Shown piece by piece: positions 1 through 7,417 of a stretch of DNA of 16,781 nucleotides. How positions within the stretch are numbered: the stretch's first letter is position 1; each line of letters opens with the position of its first letter. Location: positions 14,157 to 30,937 of the forward strand of contig PACG01000139.1 in NCBI GenBank assembly GCA_002699335.1, written 5' to 3'. The translations under genes were made by a program, and so were the position numbers. This DNA is from Candidatus Poribacteria bacterium (GTDB lineage: Bacteria > Poribacteria > WGA-4E > UBA9662). A model generated the notes under the pieces. That model saw nothing but the letters and a program-made list of their open reading frames with translations. It did not search any database and had not been told where the DNA came from.

Positions 1-224
1 CTATTTTGTCTACTTCCAGCAAGGCAGACGCTGAAGAGGCGAAAGGGTTGTCAGCACCGGCTCAGATGTATCAGGTTGCCACTTGTCCCATTAGGTGTAC
101 AGCAAAAACGGTTCCGTATATTATGCAGTGTGGGGCACGGGGGCTCGCTGTCATTTCAGCCATACGTACAACGATAGGCCCGATGGAGGCCATTCACCAA
201 TTGATGACAGCGATTAAACGGTAA
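1..224 (+). pseudogene. thiE: Thiamine-phosphate synthase (ThiE), degraded 3' end, cut by window edge
   Basis: The frame ending at TAA 222-224 reads as the C-terminal part of ThiE, which couples HMP-diphosphate and thiazole phosphate to thiamine phosphate. Recognisable pieces, in order, are STSSKAD (usual ThiE: GPVxxTxTKxD), a KGLSA stretch, CPI, TAKTVPYIM, CGARGLAVISAI and PMEAIHQLMTAIKR. Between CPI and TAKT the conserved V-A-I-G-G-I segment, whose glycines bind phosphate, is reduced to Arg-Cys, as if about 12 bases were lost in frame. A D-to-Y change in the TVPDI-like segment and loss of the Asp before PMEA also suggest relaxed selection. The frame is open to the left edge, so the N-terminal half cannot be judged. 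A functional divergent ThiE is possible but unlikely without the GG motif. Family assignment is fairly secure; pseudogene status is inference. Confidence 0.6.
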
Positions 225-270
225 CTTTCATTTTGATTCAGTTCACAAATCAACCGGTTCCACTGGATCC

Positions 271-804
271 ATGTTGGCCTCGTTATGCTCTGACCGCAAT
301 TTCCCTCCATACCGCTATATTCCTAGTAAGGCACCACATCCGATAAGGCATCCGCAAGGCCATAGCTATCAGCAGGCAGAACCCACGCCGAACCAGCGAT
401 ATTCAGCTAAACGGTGGGCGGAAAATAGTGAATATCTGTATGGGATAGACCTGTTTAACTTTTCTTATTGGTGGGAAGCACATGAAGCCTGGGAGACGGA
501 CTAGCGATGGGCCACGAATGACCATAAAATGTTCCTACAGGGCTGGATTCAGATTTCTGCCGCCATGATAAAAAGGCACCTTGAACAGCTAAGAGGGGTC
601 AGAAATTTATCTCAGGCTGGGAGAAGAAAACTTCGCCTGGTTTGGCAATCCAACCGGAACTACATGGGAATCGACCTCAGCGATCTGCTGGATCGATTAG
701 ACACTTTCTTCCAACCGATGGAAGGCCAAACTAAAGATAAATTTACCGTGGTGGCGGTTTCTCCATTAATATGGTTGGACTATCCAAGGAATAACTTCCG
801 CTAA
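271..804 (+). pseudogene. DUF309 family protein interrupted by an in-frame TAG
   Basis: One reading frame runs from ATG 271 to TAA 802-804, broken only by TAG at 502-504. The part before the stop carries the family's N-terminal pattern FPPYRYIPSKAPHPIRHPQG, then YLYGIDLFN and WWEAHEAWE. The part after it carries RWATNDHKMFLQGWIQISAA, then KRHLEQLRGVRNL and a C-terminal tail. DUF309 proteins are small helical proteins whose core is an H-E-x-W/L-E motif followed by a FLQGLIQxAAA helix. Both halves are present in the right order and spacing, and the break falls in the loop between those helices. The function of the family is unknown. Other genes here, such as the dioxygenase and sulfatase 1, end in TAG, so genome-wide recoding of TAG is unlikely. 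The gene lies 46 bases after the thiE relic. The simplest reading is a recent nonsense mutation. Confidence 0.85.
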
Positions 805-1222
805 CCTTGATTTCTGATTTGGATTGGTTATCGAATCAACCACCGGAACCGCCAACGGGTTGAGATCGTCTCGAGGGTATGCACCGCCAGTGGTGGCGGA
901 CTGAGCTTACCGCCTAAAAAATCTTCACTGTGCTACCTTGGTACACATCAAAAACGAGATAGGCCTCAGGCTATAAAGACGATGGTTGTCTCAAGTGCGC
1001 CTAAACGGGTAAACCCAGCTGAGCTTTACAACAAAGATTTTTAACACCTATTCTTTAGCACCAATCCTTACGCATGTTCAATGACCAATATAGTTAGTCG
1101 ATGGAACTGTTAGACGTAGATAATCTGTCTTCTATCGTTTTAAGTTGCAGATAAATCTGCTATCATAGGCTTAGTAAGATAATCAAATTGCCAATTACGG
1201 CTCATCATTAGAGGGAAAAGCT
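805..1222. other. Gene-free stretch between DUF309 relic and dioxygenase
   Basis: No convincing gene is seen. A perfect 6-bp stem with a 4-base loop (CCGCCA-GTGG-TGGCGG, 884-899) follows the DUF309 relic but lacks a T-run, so it is only a weak terminator candidate. Just upstream of the dioxygenase, TATCAT at 1161-1166 could serve as a -10 box, with a poor -35 (TTTTAA) 17 bases before it. The rest shows nothing recognisable. Confidence 0.4.
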
Positions 1223-2041
1223 ATGAAACCACCTACGACTTTCGACTCTTCGCTTCAAGAGCAATTTATGACTCAGGGTTACCTACGACTGGGTAAGATT
1301 TTGTCTACAGAGGATTTATGGGCTTTGCAACAACGTATTGACGATATCATGGTGGGCCGCGTCAAGTACAAAAATATGCGCCTTCAACTTTATCAAAATC
1401 CTGACGGCAAAGTATGCCGAACCTTAGGTCACCAGGTGCCAACGCGTGCCTATCGGCGTATCGACGACCTGGAACAGGATCCCCTCTTCCTCACCTATAT
1501 ACAGCACTCTTTATTCCGACAGATTACGAACTACTATATCGGCCGGCAGGTGTCAATTTTCCGCTCGATGTTAATGAACAAACCATCCCAACTCAGTCAA
1601 CCGCTCCCCTGGCATCAGGACGTGGGGGTTGGTTGGGGGATCGACGCCAATCCAATTATAACCGTATGGACAACACTTGACGACGCCACGGTCGCTACTG
1701 GCTGCATGCAGATTGTACCCGGTAGCAACCAACACGGGATCATAAATCAACGTCACTTTCTCTCTACAGAGGAGATCGCTATATATGCCCCGACGGAAGA
1801 GGTGATCTCCTTGGAAGCGGAGGCCGGGGAGGCCATTTTGCTACATAACTTTTTGCTACATAAGTCAGGAACCAATTCTACACCGTCGTCTCGCCGAGCC
1901 TTCAGCGTAACTTATATGGACTCGGAAACCAGAACTCTTGACACCGACCAGACTTTTCCGATCGTTTTTGGTAAAAATGCCCTTGATCCGACAACCGTAG
2001 GGGGCAAAGCCACTGAACTGATACAGAAATTCTACGGATAG
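1223..2041 (+). CDS. Phytanoyl-CoA dioxygenase (PhyH) family Fe(II)/2-oxoglutarate oxygenase
   Basis: A 272-residue protein of usual length for bacterial PhyH-family enzymes, which hydroxylate a substrate using Fe(II), O2 and 2-oxoglutarate. The double-stranded beta-helix core carries the iron-binding facial triad: H131 and D133 in PWHQD, and H213 in LLHKSG. The following N218 and R224/R225 in GTNSTPSSRRAF match the usual HxSGxNxSxxxRRA segment, where the Arg binds the 2-oxoglutarate carboxylate. The CMQIVPGSNQHG stretch is the family's G-x-x-x-x-x-PGSH-like strand. ATG 1223 is preceded by GAGGG at a suitable distance. No signal peptide is seen, so the protein is cytoplasmic. The gene stands alone, and its 3' end converges with an FGE relic on the other strand. 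The substrate cannot be read from sequence; this family is much expanded in sulfatase-rich environmental genomes. Confidence 0.88.
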   Translation: MKPPTTFDSSLQEQFMTQGYLRLGKILSTEDLWALQQRIDDIMVGRVKYKNMRLQLYQNPDGKVCRTLGHQVPTRAYRRIDDLEQDPLFLTYIQHSLFRQITNYYIGRQVSIFRSMLMNKPSQLSQPLPWHQDVGVGWGIDANPIITVWTTLDDATVATGCMQIVPGSNQHGIINQRHFLSTEEIAIYAPTEEVISLEAEAGEAILLHNFLLHKSGTNSTPSSRRAFSVTYMDSETRTLDTDQTFPIVFGKNALDPTTVGGKATELIQKFYG

Positions 2042-2044
2042 TCT

Positions 2045-2456
2045 CTGCCAAGCTATTAAGTTCGCCTAATGTGTTCCATGAGTTTATCCCGATAATAGGA
2101 CCCAAAACATCCTAACCTCGGCTCCAATTCGGTTTGTGCCATCAGGAAGAAAGTTGGTATTTGCTTGACCCCACGGAGTTCTCGGTATCCGGTCGCTCAG
2201 ATGAATTTCCTGTGCCGCGATTTGCTCACCTCATAGGCATCCATATAAAAAGCATCCAATTTCACCCTAGGTACTGGTTTTTCAACTGACCTACCATCCC
2301 TTATCTTTAGCCCTAAACAGCTTGGTGAATCCCTGAAGCCCATCTGGAAACTGCCACTTCTTTCTCTTTAGCGCGCTGCCTTAATAATGTCAGCAAAACA
2401 GCTAACACTATCAACGATAGAAAGATCCTACTTCGTTTTCGCGTCGTATTCCCTCC
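2045..2456 (-). pseudogene. Relic of a formylglycine-generating enzyme/SUMF1 family gene
   Basis: No long open frame remains, but the minus strand keeps ordered pieces of an FGE-sulfatase domain. From 2456 downward there is a GGAGGG ribosome site, then a signal-peptide-like run with basic residues (TRKRSR) and a hydrophobic stretch (IFLSLIVLAVLLTLL) whose start has become ACG. A frame shift follows, then GSFQMG, the family's opening motif. In the same frame come EKPVPRVKLDAFYMDAYEVS and KFI, then a TGA, then ATGYRE; the usual text is EKPVHxVxLDAFYMDxYEVTNAQYxKFxxATGYxEP. Further down, DNA resembling a T-E-x-W-E segment and, near 2050-2090, a W-G-D-K-L-x-G-T-x-A-N-like stretch survive with small indels. 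Such enzymes convert the sulfatase active-site Cys to formylglycine, though many family members do other jobs. The first half is clear; the second half is more tentative. Part of the C-terminal domain is lost. Confidence 0.65.
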
Positions 2457-2746
2457 AAATAGGTCTTGAAATCCTTTCTATCACTGGGACAGAACAAAAT
2501 TGTTCACTCTGGAAACCGTTCAATTCTCTAATATCTCACCAGCAACTGTGCTAGTATGCCTCCCAATATCCTAGTGCCTTTGCGATATGACCACAGTGGT
2601 AATGGTTGACCAGCAACGTCCAAAACTCGAATTTCACGAGGATCAATCACTATTAGAAACATAGATTCGCAATTTTATGTTGCAAATTAAAAGGCGCCCC
2701 ATCTATATCAGAGATGTAGGTCCAAGAACGTTGACTATTATAGAGG

Positions 2747-3799
2747 TTAAGTGGGTTCGTTCCCCCAAGGGAAAGACCCGATTCGGAGAGATCGGTCCGT
2801 AACGGGAAGGTCAATTTGACTCCCGTTGGCGGCAGAAGATTGATGAATGGCAAAGCCAATTTCGGTTGCTCGTCGTGCCTGGTCTACATCGCAAGCGGTT
2901 CTTTTGCCGTTGGCGACAGCCGCGACTAGGTCGGTGACCATCGCTGGTCCTGCTGCCCACGACTCCGTTGCTGGAGGGACTTCAACCGTTTTCATCTGCA
3001 ATGGTTCCTCCGGTGTCCAATGGTAGGTTTGGTTGGCATCGTTTAGAACGAACAGGCGACCCTTTTGTCCCACCACCTCAAAACTCATTGGCAACCCTTG
3101 GCCAGCGTATTTGCCGTCAGCCGTGATATATAGGACAACACCGTTATCCAGCCCGATTTGTGCCCGCCCAGAAGGGTCAATCCGACGCCGACTATCGGCG
3201 GGTTCGTCCGAGAGGTCCTCAACGAATCCGCTGACCCAGATCGGTTCCACATCTCCGGCTAAGGCTAACAGCGAATCATACCAGTGGCAGCCATGATTGA
3301 TCAGGTTAGACAGGCCATAGCTGACGATGCTGGTAACATCTCCGACCAACCCTTCGGCGATAAGCCGGCGAATCGTTCGATAGCGGTCAAACCAACGCCG
3401 ATCCAGCGCAAAGAGCAGGGGCACGTCCCGACAGGCTGACAAAACCCGGTCCATCTCGGCCAAACTGGTGACCAGTGGCTTATCACAAAGAATACCTTTC
3501 ACACCTGACTGGACAGCAATCTCGATCTGGTCAGCGTGCATTGTTTGCCGGGTGGCCAAGCAGAGCAGGTCCGGTTGAACTACCGTCATCATCTGTTCGT
3601 AGTCATCGTAAGTAACGACATCAGGCCAAACATCTTCCCAACAGGTAGTAAATTCGTCACGGGTGGCAGAATCAAAATCGAATACGGCGACGACATCGGT
3701 TTCGGCTACTGCCTGCAAAGCCGCGCCAAAATTGTGGCTACCTGCTGTTCGCGTGACCATTCTATGGCAACCGGCGACAGCAACGGTTAATTTTTCCAT
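2747..3799 (-). CDS. Gfo/Idh/MocA family NAD(P)-dependent oxidoreductase
   Basis: A 350-residue protein of typical length. An N-terminal Rossmann fold (residues 4-125) starts VAVAGCHRM, a divergent form of the GxGxxG dinucleotide motif. D106-K107-P108 in GILCDKPLV is the family's E-K-P catalytic motif with Asp in place of Glu. The C-terminal sheet domain follows, with H172 and D175 in NHGCHWYDSL matching the GxxxHxxD segment that places the catalytic His. Family members oxidise or reduce sugars, inositols and related polyols. ATG 3799 has AAGGAGA seven bases upstream, a strong ribosome site. There is no signal peptide. The gene stands alone, with the FGE relic downstream. It plausibly acts on a sugar released by the glycan-degrading genes to the right, but the substrate is unknown. 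Confidence 0.85.
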   Translation of the reverse strand: MEKLTVAVAGCHRMVTRTAGSHNFGAALQAVAETDVVAVFDFDSATRDEFTTCWEDVWPDVVTYDDYEQMMTVVQPDLLCLATRQTMHADQIEIAVQSGVKGILCDKPLVTSLAEMDRVLSACRDVPLLFALDRRWFDRYRTIRRLIAEGLVGDVTSIVSYGLSNLINHGCHWYDSLLALAGDVEPIWVSGFVEDLSDEPADSRRRIDPSGRAQIGLDNGVVLYITADGKYAGQGLPMSFEVVGQKGRLFVLNDANQTYHWTPEEPLQMKTVEVPPATESWAAGPAMVTDLVAAVANGKRTACDVDQARRATEIGFAIHQSSAANGSQIDLPVTDRSLRIGSFPWGNEPT

Positions 3800-4131
3800 T
3801 GGATAATCTCCTTCGATACTAATCGTTTAACAGTGGTTAAGATTCAGTGACAGGACCATCACAATAGAAAAAAGGATGATCAACTGTTATTTGTAAGTAA
3901 TTAGAACAGACGTAAGGGCTGCCCTAATTCCGAGGATAATAGATACTGCCCACCGGCAAAAACCGCACATCATCCAGCCATTGGCACATAGCCAAGACGC
4001 CAATGAACAACAACGTTGGCAAAGGATCTCCCCGGCTGCCCAGGGGACTGCCACGCTCGGCTTGTATGCCTGGTCAAAGTCTGTTCTTGTCCATTAACCA
4101 ACGTCTTCTGTAGAGGTGCATACGCTTCCAG
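3800..4131 (-). other. Intergenic stretch with a possible coding relic (minus strand)
   Basis: Apart from the Shine-Dalgarno site of the oxidoreductase at its left edge, no intact gene is seen. On the minus strand, an open stretch running from about 4056 down to about 3925 ends in WLDDVRFLPV (codons 3951-3980). This resembles the terminal strand of carbohydrate-binding-type beta-sandwich domains (x-LDDVxLxPV). A neighbouring frame reads RSFANVVVHW just before it. It may be the tail of a decayed secreted protein; the identity is not secure. Confidence 0.25.
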
Positions 4132-5982
4132 TCAGTCGGCAACATGACGCAGGTTTCGGCCAAGTTGTCGGCCAAACAGAACACCGATAAAGGTGTATAA
4201 AAACCCACCTAAGCTGACCATTAACCAGACATACCAATCGGCGTAGAATAGACGGTAGAGGGTAATTCCGATCTGAAAATCGACGTAGACGCTACACGCA
4301 TCACAGAGACCGAAAACTAAGGCCATCCAAATCAATCTTAGTCCTCGGCCAGTCAGCAAAAAGCCGATCTCCAGCAGAAGCGCTGAGACACTGAGATAAA
4401 TCAAGGCGATCGGTGTCATAGTACCCAACAAAACGCCATTTAGTAGAAATCGAACCGTTGAAACCAGAATAATAGTGCCAGATTTTGGGATCAACGTCAA
4501 CAAGGCTGTCAAAAGCGTAAAATACAGAATTTCGTTAAAAATCCCCGTAATTAGAAAAGCCAACGGGCCAAGAACGGCATTGGCAATATTGATCAAAATA
4601 GTCGCCGGAAGATTAACAAAAGCGAAAATGGTAGCGCCAAAGAGAGAGATCAGAATCAAGTTTTTACTAGAAAAAAGGGAGAAAAGTTGTTGCCATCGTC
4701 CAACAAAGAACAGTAACCCAATTACTGTCAATGCAATCGATAAGATTGTTATTATTATCGCTCGTTGGTTGGGAACTGAGATCCTCAATGGTAAAGTCTG
4801 TTGGTCGATAGTCTGTTGAGTTCCCCACATTTTCACCTGGATCAGCCTCTGGTAATCGCCAGTTTGTGGATCTAAACCAGGATTGAGGTGGATGGGCAGG
4901 CTAACAGTGGTCACTGTTTCCGGCTTCAGATTAACGGCCGAAAAACTCCGAAAACTCTCGCTACGGTTTTCTATAGCCAGCGAAAGAAACAAAACCGGTT
5001 TTTGGGTTTGTAGATCCCGTACAATTGCTGAAACAATCACTGGAATGGTAGTCGGCAACCGGTTCTGGAGATGTATCGTTTGAAAGGCAATTGGGAGGCC
5101 ATAGTCGGTTGATGACCGCCGAGACGAAAGCGGTTGCTTCAGGACCAGCGTATCGGGTTGCAAATGTGCGAAAAAATGCCCCTTGACGTCTGTCGGCAAT
5201 TGAATTTTGTCGATAGAGACTCCCGTGGAGACCTCCTCAACTGTCGTTGCTGCAAATGGCAGTTGACGCTCAATCTGCCATGGTTGGCCAGAAGAGGGGG
5301 TGACCCGTAGTATTGCCGTTATCTCACCGGTGTTCGCCTGACCTGGAATTTTGATTTGGAAGTCGGTGTGCCATGTCTCAAAAGCTGAAATGAATCGCCC
5401 TGTCCGGATTAGCGGGGCAGTAAACGGCAGTTCGATCCGCAGCTGGAAATCGGCCGGTGCCAACTCCCCATTGGTCGTTTGGACAGCAATTCGCGTTTGA
5501 CTATGCTGGATAAGTGTGATGGGAGGTCGTAGACTGGAGCTCTGATTCTGAATAAAGGGAATGCCCAGTTGAAGTGTACCACGCTTTTGGTCTGGCGGCG
5601 AAGTAGCGAACTGCTGGTATTCTGTTTCAGCCTCAAAAAGAAAGCGATAGGTCTGACCAGCATGCCAGCGAAAGTAGACCTTTTCGGTACTCGCCGGTTT
5701 ACCTGACAATGCTAAGCTGCCAATCGATATTTCCGTATCGTCGAAGACCTGTATCGAGCGAAGTTCATCCGCCGGCTCCAAATCAAACGCGATCTCAACT
5801 CCCATTGGAGTAAAGATGATTTGATGAATAGAGGTTGTCGTTTCTACCGTCTCAGTGGTGGGTTCAGGTGGTTGACAGGCCGCCAAAGAGAGACAAAATA
5901 GAATAAGAAGACAAGTAGTATTAGATCTACTACTGGTATCTTTAATCGGGATTGTAATTCCAGTTGGCACGCCGTTTCCCAT
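4132..5982 (-). CDS. Lipoprotein with C-terminal polytopic membrane domain (possible ECF S-component-like)
   Basis: Last gene of the four-gene operon. The frame is open from 6060, but the stretch above 5982 lies inside the cytochrome gene and reads like its shadow. ATG 5982 (GGTCGGG upstream) gives 616 residues and a 41-base overlap with that gene. Residues 27-36 form a lipoprotein signal ending LSLAAC, so Cys36 would be lipidated. Residues 37-400 are a beta-rich extracytoplasmic region with immunoglobulin-like strand patterns and no enzyme motif that I recognise. Residues 407-616 form about six or seven membrane helices, with short loops such as LIPKSG and LTGRGL. The size and hydrophobic layout of this domain resemble substrate-binding (S) components of ECF vitamin transporters such as YkoE or HmpT, and the YkoF-like first gene of the operon fits that idea. 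The resemblance is by pattern only. It could instead be the partner permease of the ABC ATPase, or something new. Confidence 0.7.
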   Translation of the reverse strand: MGNGVPTGITIPIKDTSSRSNTTCLLILFCLSLAACQPPEPTTETVETTTSIHQIIFTPMGVEIAFDLEPADELRSIQVFDDTEISIGSLALSGKPASTEKVYFRWHAGQTYRFLFEAETEYQQFATSPPDQKRGTLQLGIPFIQNQSSSLRPPITLIQHSQTRIAVQTTNGELAPADFQLRIELPFTAPLIRTGRFISAFETWHTDFQIKIPGQANTGEITAILRVTPSSGQPWQIERQLPFAATTVEEVSTGVSIDKIQLPTDVKGHFFAHLQPDTLVLKQPLSSRRSSTDYGLPIAFQTIHLQNRLPTTIPVIVSAIVRDLQTQKPVLFLSLAIENRSESFRSFSAVNLKPETVTTVSLPIHLNPGLDPQTGDYQRLIQVKMWGTQQTIDQQTLPLRISVPNQRAIIITILSIALTVIGLLFFVGRWQQLFSLFSSKNLILISLFGATIFAFVNLPATILINIANAVLGPLAFLITGIFNEILYFTLLTALLTLIPKSGTIILVSTVRFLLNGVLLGTMTPIALIYLSVSALLLEIGFLLTGRGLRLIWMALVFGLCDACSVYVDFQIGITLYRLFYADWYVWLMVSLGGFLYTFIGVLFGRQLGRNLRHVAD

Positions 5983-6646
5983 ATTCCCGACCGTTAATTT
6001 GTGTTTGATGGCAGTCGAGACATTGAGCCAGAGTTTGAACCTCCACCGGGGTTGGATCATATGGAACTACCCCGTGAATTGAATGGGGTTCAATGACCTT
6101 TGAGTTGTTATGAATGTGGCAGGTGAGACAAGTGTAGGATTGATAAGCAGGTGTGGTATGACATTGCACACAAGCCACATTATGGTCGGCTATCAGGGCA
6201 AAAAACGCGTCGTGATCTAATTTCTCGCGACCGTGGAAAACAATACTGAGCAGCAAAACTGGTGCCACTAGGGAATGGGCCAGTAAAATCGGCCTTCGAT
6301 GGCTACCTCTAACCAGTGAAATCGTCAGTCCCGTCACCAAACTACTCGTTGCCAGTATCAGTGGCAACCACGAGTGCCAGGCCATCGGTCGAACCGCAGA
6401 ATGAATCGTGACCAATGTCAGGCCAAAACCTGCCATGGTTTGATGGTATTTGATCCACCGTTGTCGAGCGCCGAACTTAATAATACCCTTTGAGCGGAGA
6501 AAATAGGCATTGGCCAGTAAGATAGAAACCGCCCCGACAATACTAAGTGAATGTCGAACCTGGCCAAAACCCAATCGCCAAATCAATGGTGCAGAAACTA
6601 GTACAGCTCCGAGTATCCCATAACCGAGTTGCCATAATGGTGCCAT
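5942..6646 (-). CDS. Membrane diheme cytochrome b-like protein fused to a tri-heme cytochrome c domain
   Basis: 234 residues. About five membrane helices (near residues 8-26, 33-50, 66-86, 93-112 and 120-138) are followed by a soluble tail. Two helices carry His pairs exactly 14 apart, H68/H82 and H124/H138. That is the spacing used by cytochrome b and ferric-reductase-type four-helix bundles to hold two stacked b hemes across the membrane. The tail has three CxxCH sites, CVQCH (159-163), CLTCH (173-177) and CLDCH (209-213), for covalent c hemes on the outer face. The layout suggests a quinol-oxidising module passing electrons across the membrane to c hemes. It sits 12 bases after the ABC ATPase gene and overlaps the next gene, so it is co-transcribed. 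No close characterised family is recognised. The heme c assignment is firm; the heme b assignment rests on His spacing. Confidence 0.8.
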   Translation of the reverse strand: MAPLWQLGYGILGAVLVSAPLIWRLGFGQVRHSLSIVGAVSILLANAYFLRSKGIIKFGARQRWIKYHQTMAGFGLTLVTIHSAVRPMAWHSWLPLILATSSLVTGLTISLVRGSHRRPILLAHSLVAPVLLLSIVFHGREKLDHDAFFALIADHNVACVQCHTTPAYQSYTCLTCHIHNNSKVIEPHSIHGVVPYDPTPVEVQTLAQCLDCHQTQINGREYGKRRANWNYNPD

Positions 6647-6658
6647 CAGAAAGTTAGA

Positions 6659-7417
6659 TTACTGTTCAGGCTCGAACTCTGAATTGGTTGGGTCAGGGAG
6701 TGGGGTGTTATTATTATCCGCGGTAGGTTGACGGATCAAACGATTGTAACTGGTTAACAGATCGGTCGGCGGCGAGCCGAAATAGACCAATCTCCCCTGA
6801 TGCAAAACTGCTAGCCGGTTACAGATGTTTTGAACCATGGTCAGGTGGTTGGAGGCCAATACCACGATTTTATCCATTTGGCCTAACTCGCGAATCAGTT
6901 CTCCCAATTCGGCTTGGCCTTGTGGATCCAGTTGTGCCAGAGGGTCGTCCAGTAACCAGAATTGCGGGTCGTGTAAGACGGTCTTGGCTAATACGGTTCG
7001 AGATCGTTGACCCACGGACAATTCGGCTAGGTTTTGCCGGTGGAGATGCCTCAGGTCTGTTAGTTCAAGCGTCCCTTCAATCAAGGCAGAACGGGCAGAT
7101 TTATCAATGCCATAAGCGCGGGCAAAGAAGTTGAGATAGCCACCGACAGTCAACCCAAGATCTTCATCGAAGATCTGTGGCAGATAGCCGATCGACAGTC
7201 GGACGGTTGCCAGATTAGAAAAAGCATCCTGGTCATTGATAAGGAGTGTTCCCGTCGTTGGCCGGACCAGAGTGGCCAAAATCTTCAATAGAAGGCTTTT
7301 GCCGGCGCCATTTGCTCCAACCAACCCCAGTCGATCACCTGCTCGCAGTTGAAAAGAGAGATCGGTCAAAATCGGTCTTTTACGGACCGACTTGGAGAGA
7401 CCGTCTACCTTAACCAT
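6659..7417 (-). CDS. ABC transporter ATP-binding protein (ABC-2/CcmA-like)
   Basis: 252 residues, a single nucleotide-binding domain. Walker A is GANGAGKS (34-41), the Q-loop Gln is Q81 in GYLPQ, the signature is LSVGQ (133-137), Walker B is FWLLDD (153-158) and the H-loop His is H191 in ASNHL. It resembles ATPases of ABC-2 exporters and NosF/CcmA-type assembly systems more than ECF ATPases. Two departures stand out: the catalytic Glu after Walker B is Asp (LLDDP for LLDEP), and the signature has Val in place of Gly/Ser. Hydrolysis may be slowed. Its ATG overlaps the stop of the preceding thiamine-binding-family gene in ATGGTTAA, a sign of translational coupling. The likely membrane partner is one of the two downstream proteins, since no classical ABC-2 permease is encoded. 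Confidence 0.88.
   Translation of the reverse strand: MVKVDGLSKSVRKRPILTDLSFQLRAGDRLGLVGANGAGKSLLLKILATLVRPTTGTLLINDQDAFSNLATVRLSIGYLPQIFDEDLGLTVGGYLNFFARAYGIDKSARSALIEGTLELTDLRHLHRQNLAELSVGQRSRTVLAKTVLHDPQFWLLDDPLAQLDPQGQAELGELIRELGQMDKIVVLASNHLTMVQNICNRLAVLHQGRLVYFGSPPTDLLTSYNRLIRQPTADNNNTPLPDPTNSEFEPEQ

Noticed and set aside
502..504. TAG recoding (pyrrolysine or suppressor) in the DUF309 gene
   Set aside because: Other genes here end in TAG at natural C-termini, and the neighbouring thiE is also damaged, so a nonsense mutation is simpler.
2528..2662. 44-codon minus-strand frame starting MFLIVIDPREIRVLDVAG
   Set aside because: It looks somewhat coding but has no ribosome site, no recognised family and a short length; left as a possible scrap.
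4475..4819. 114-codon plus-strand frame inside the membrane lipoprotein gene
   Set aside because: It is antisense to a well-supported membrane domain, has basic low-complexity composition and no ribosome site; it is a shadow.
5983..6060. Upstream start at 6060 for the membrane lipoprotein
   Set aside because: It would add 26 residues translated from inside the heme c coding region and bury the lipoprotein signal; ATG 5982 gives a sensible signal peptide.
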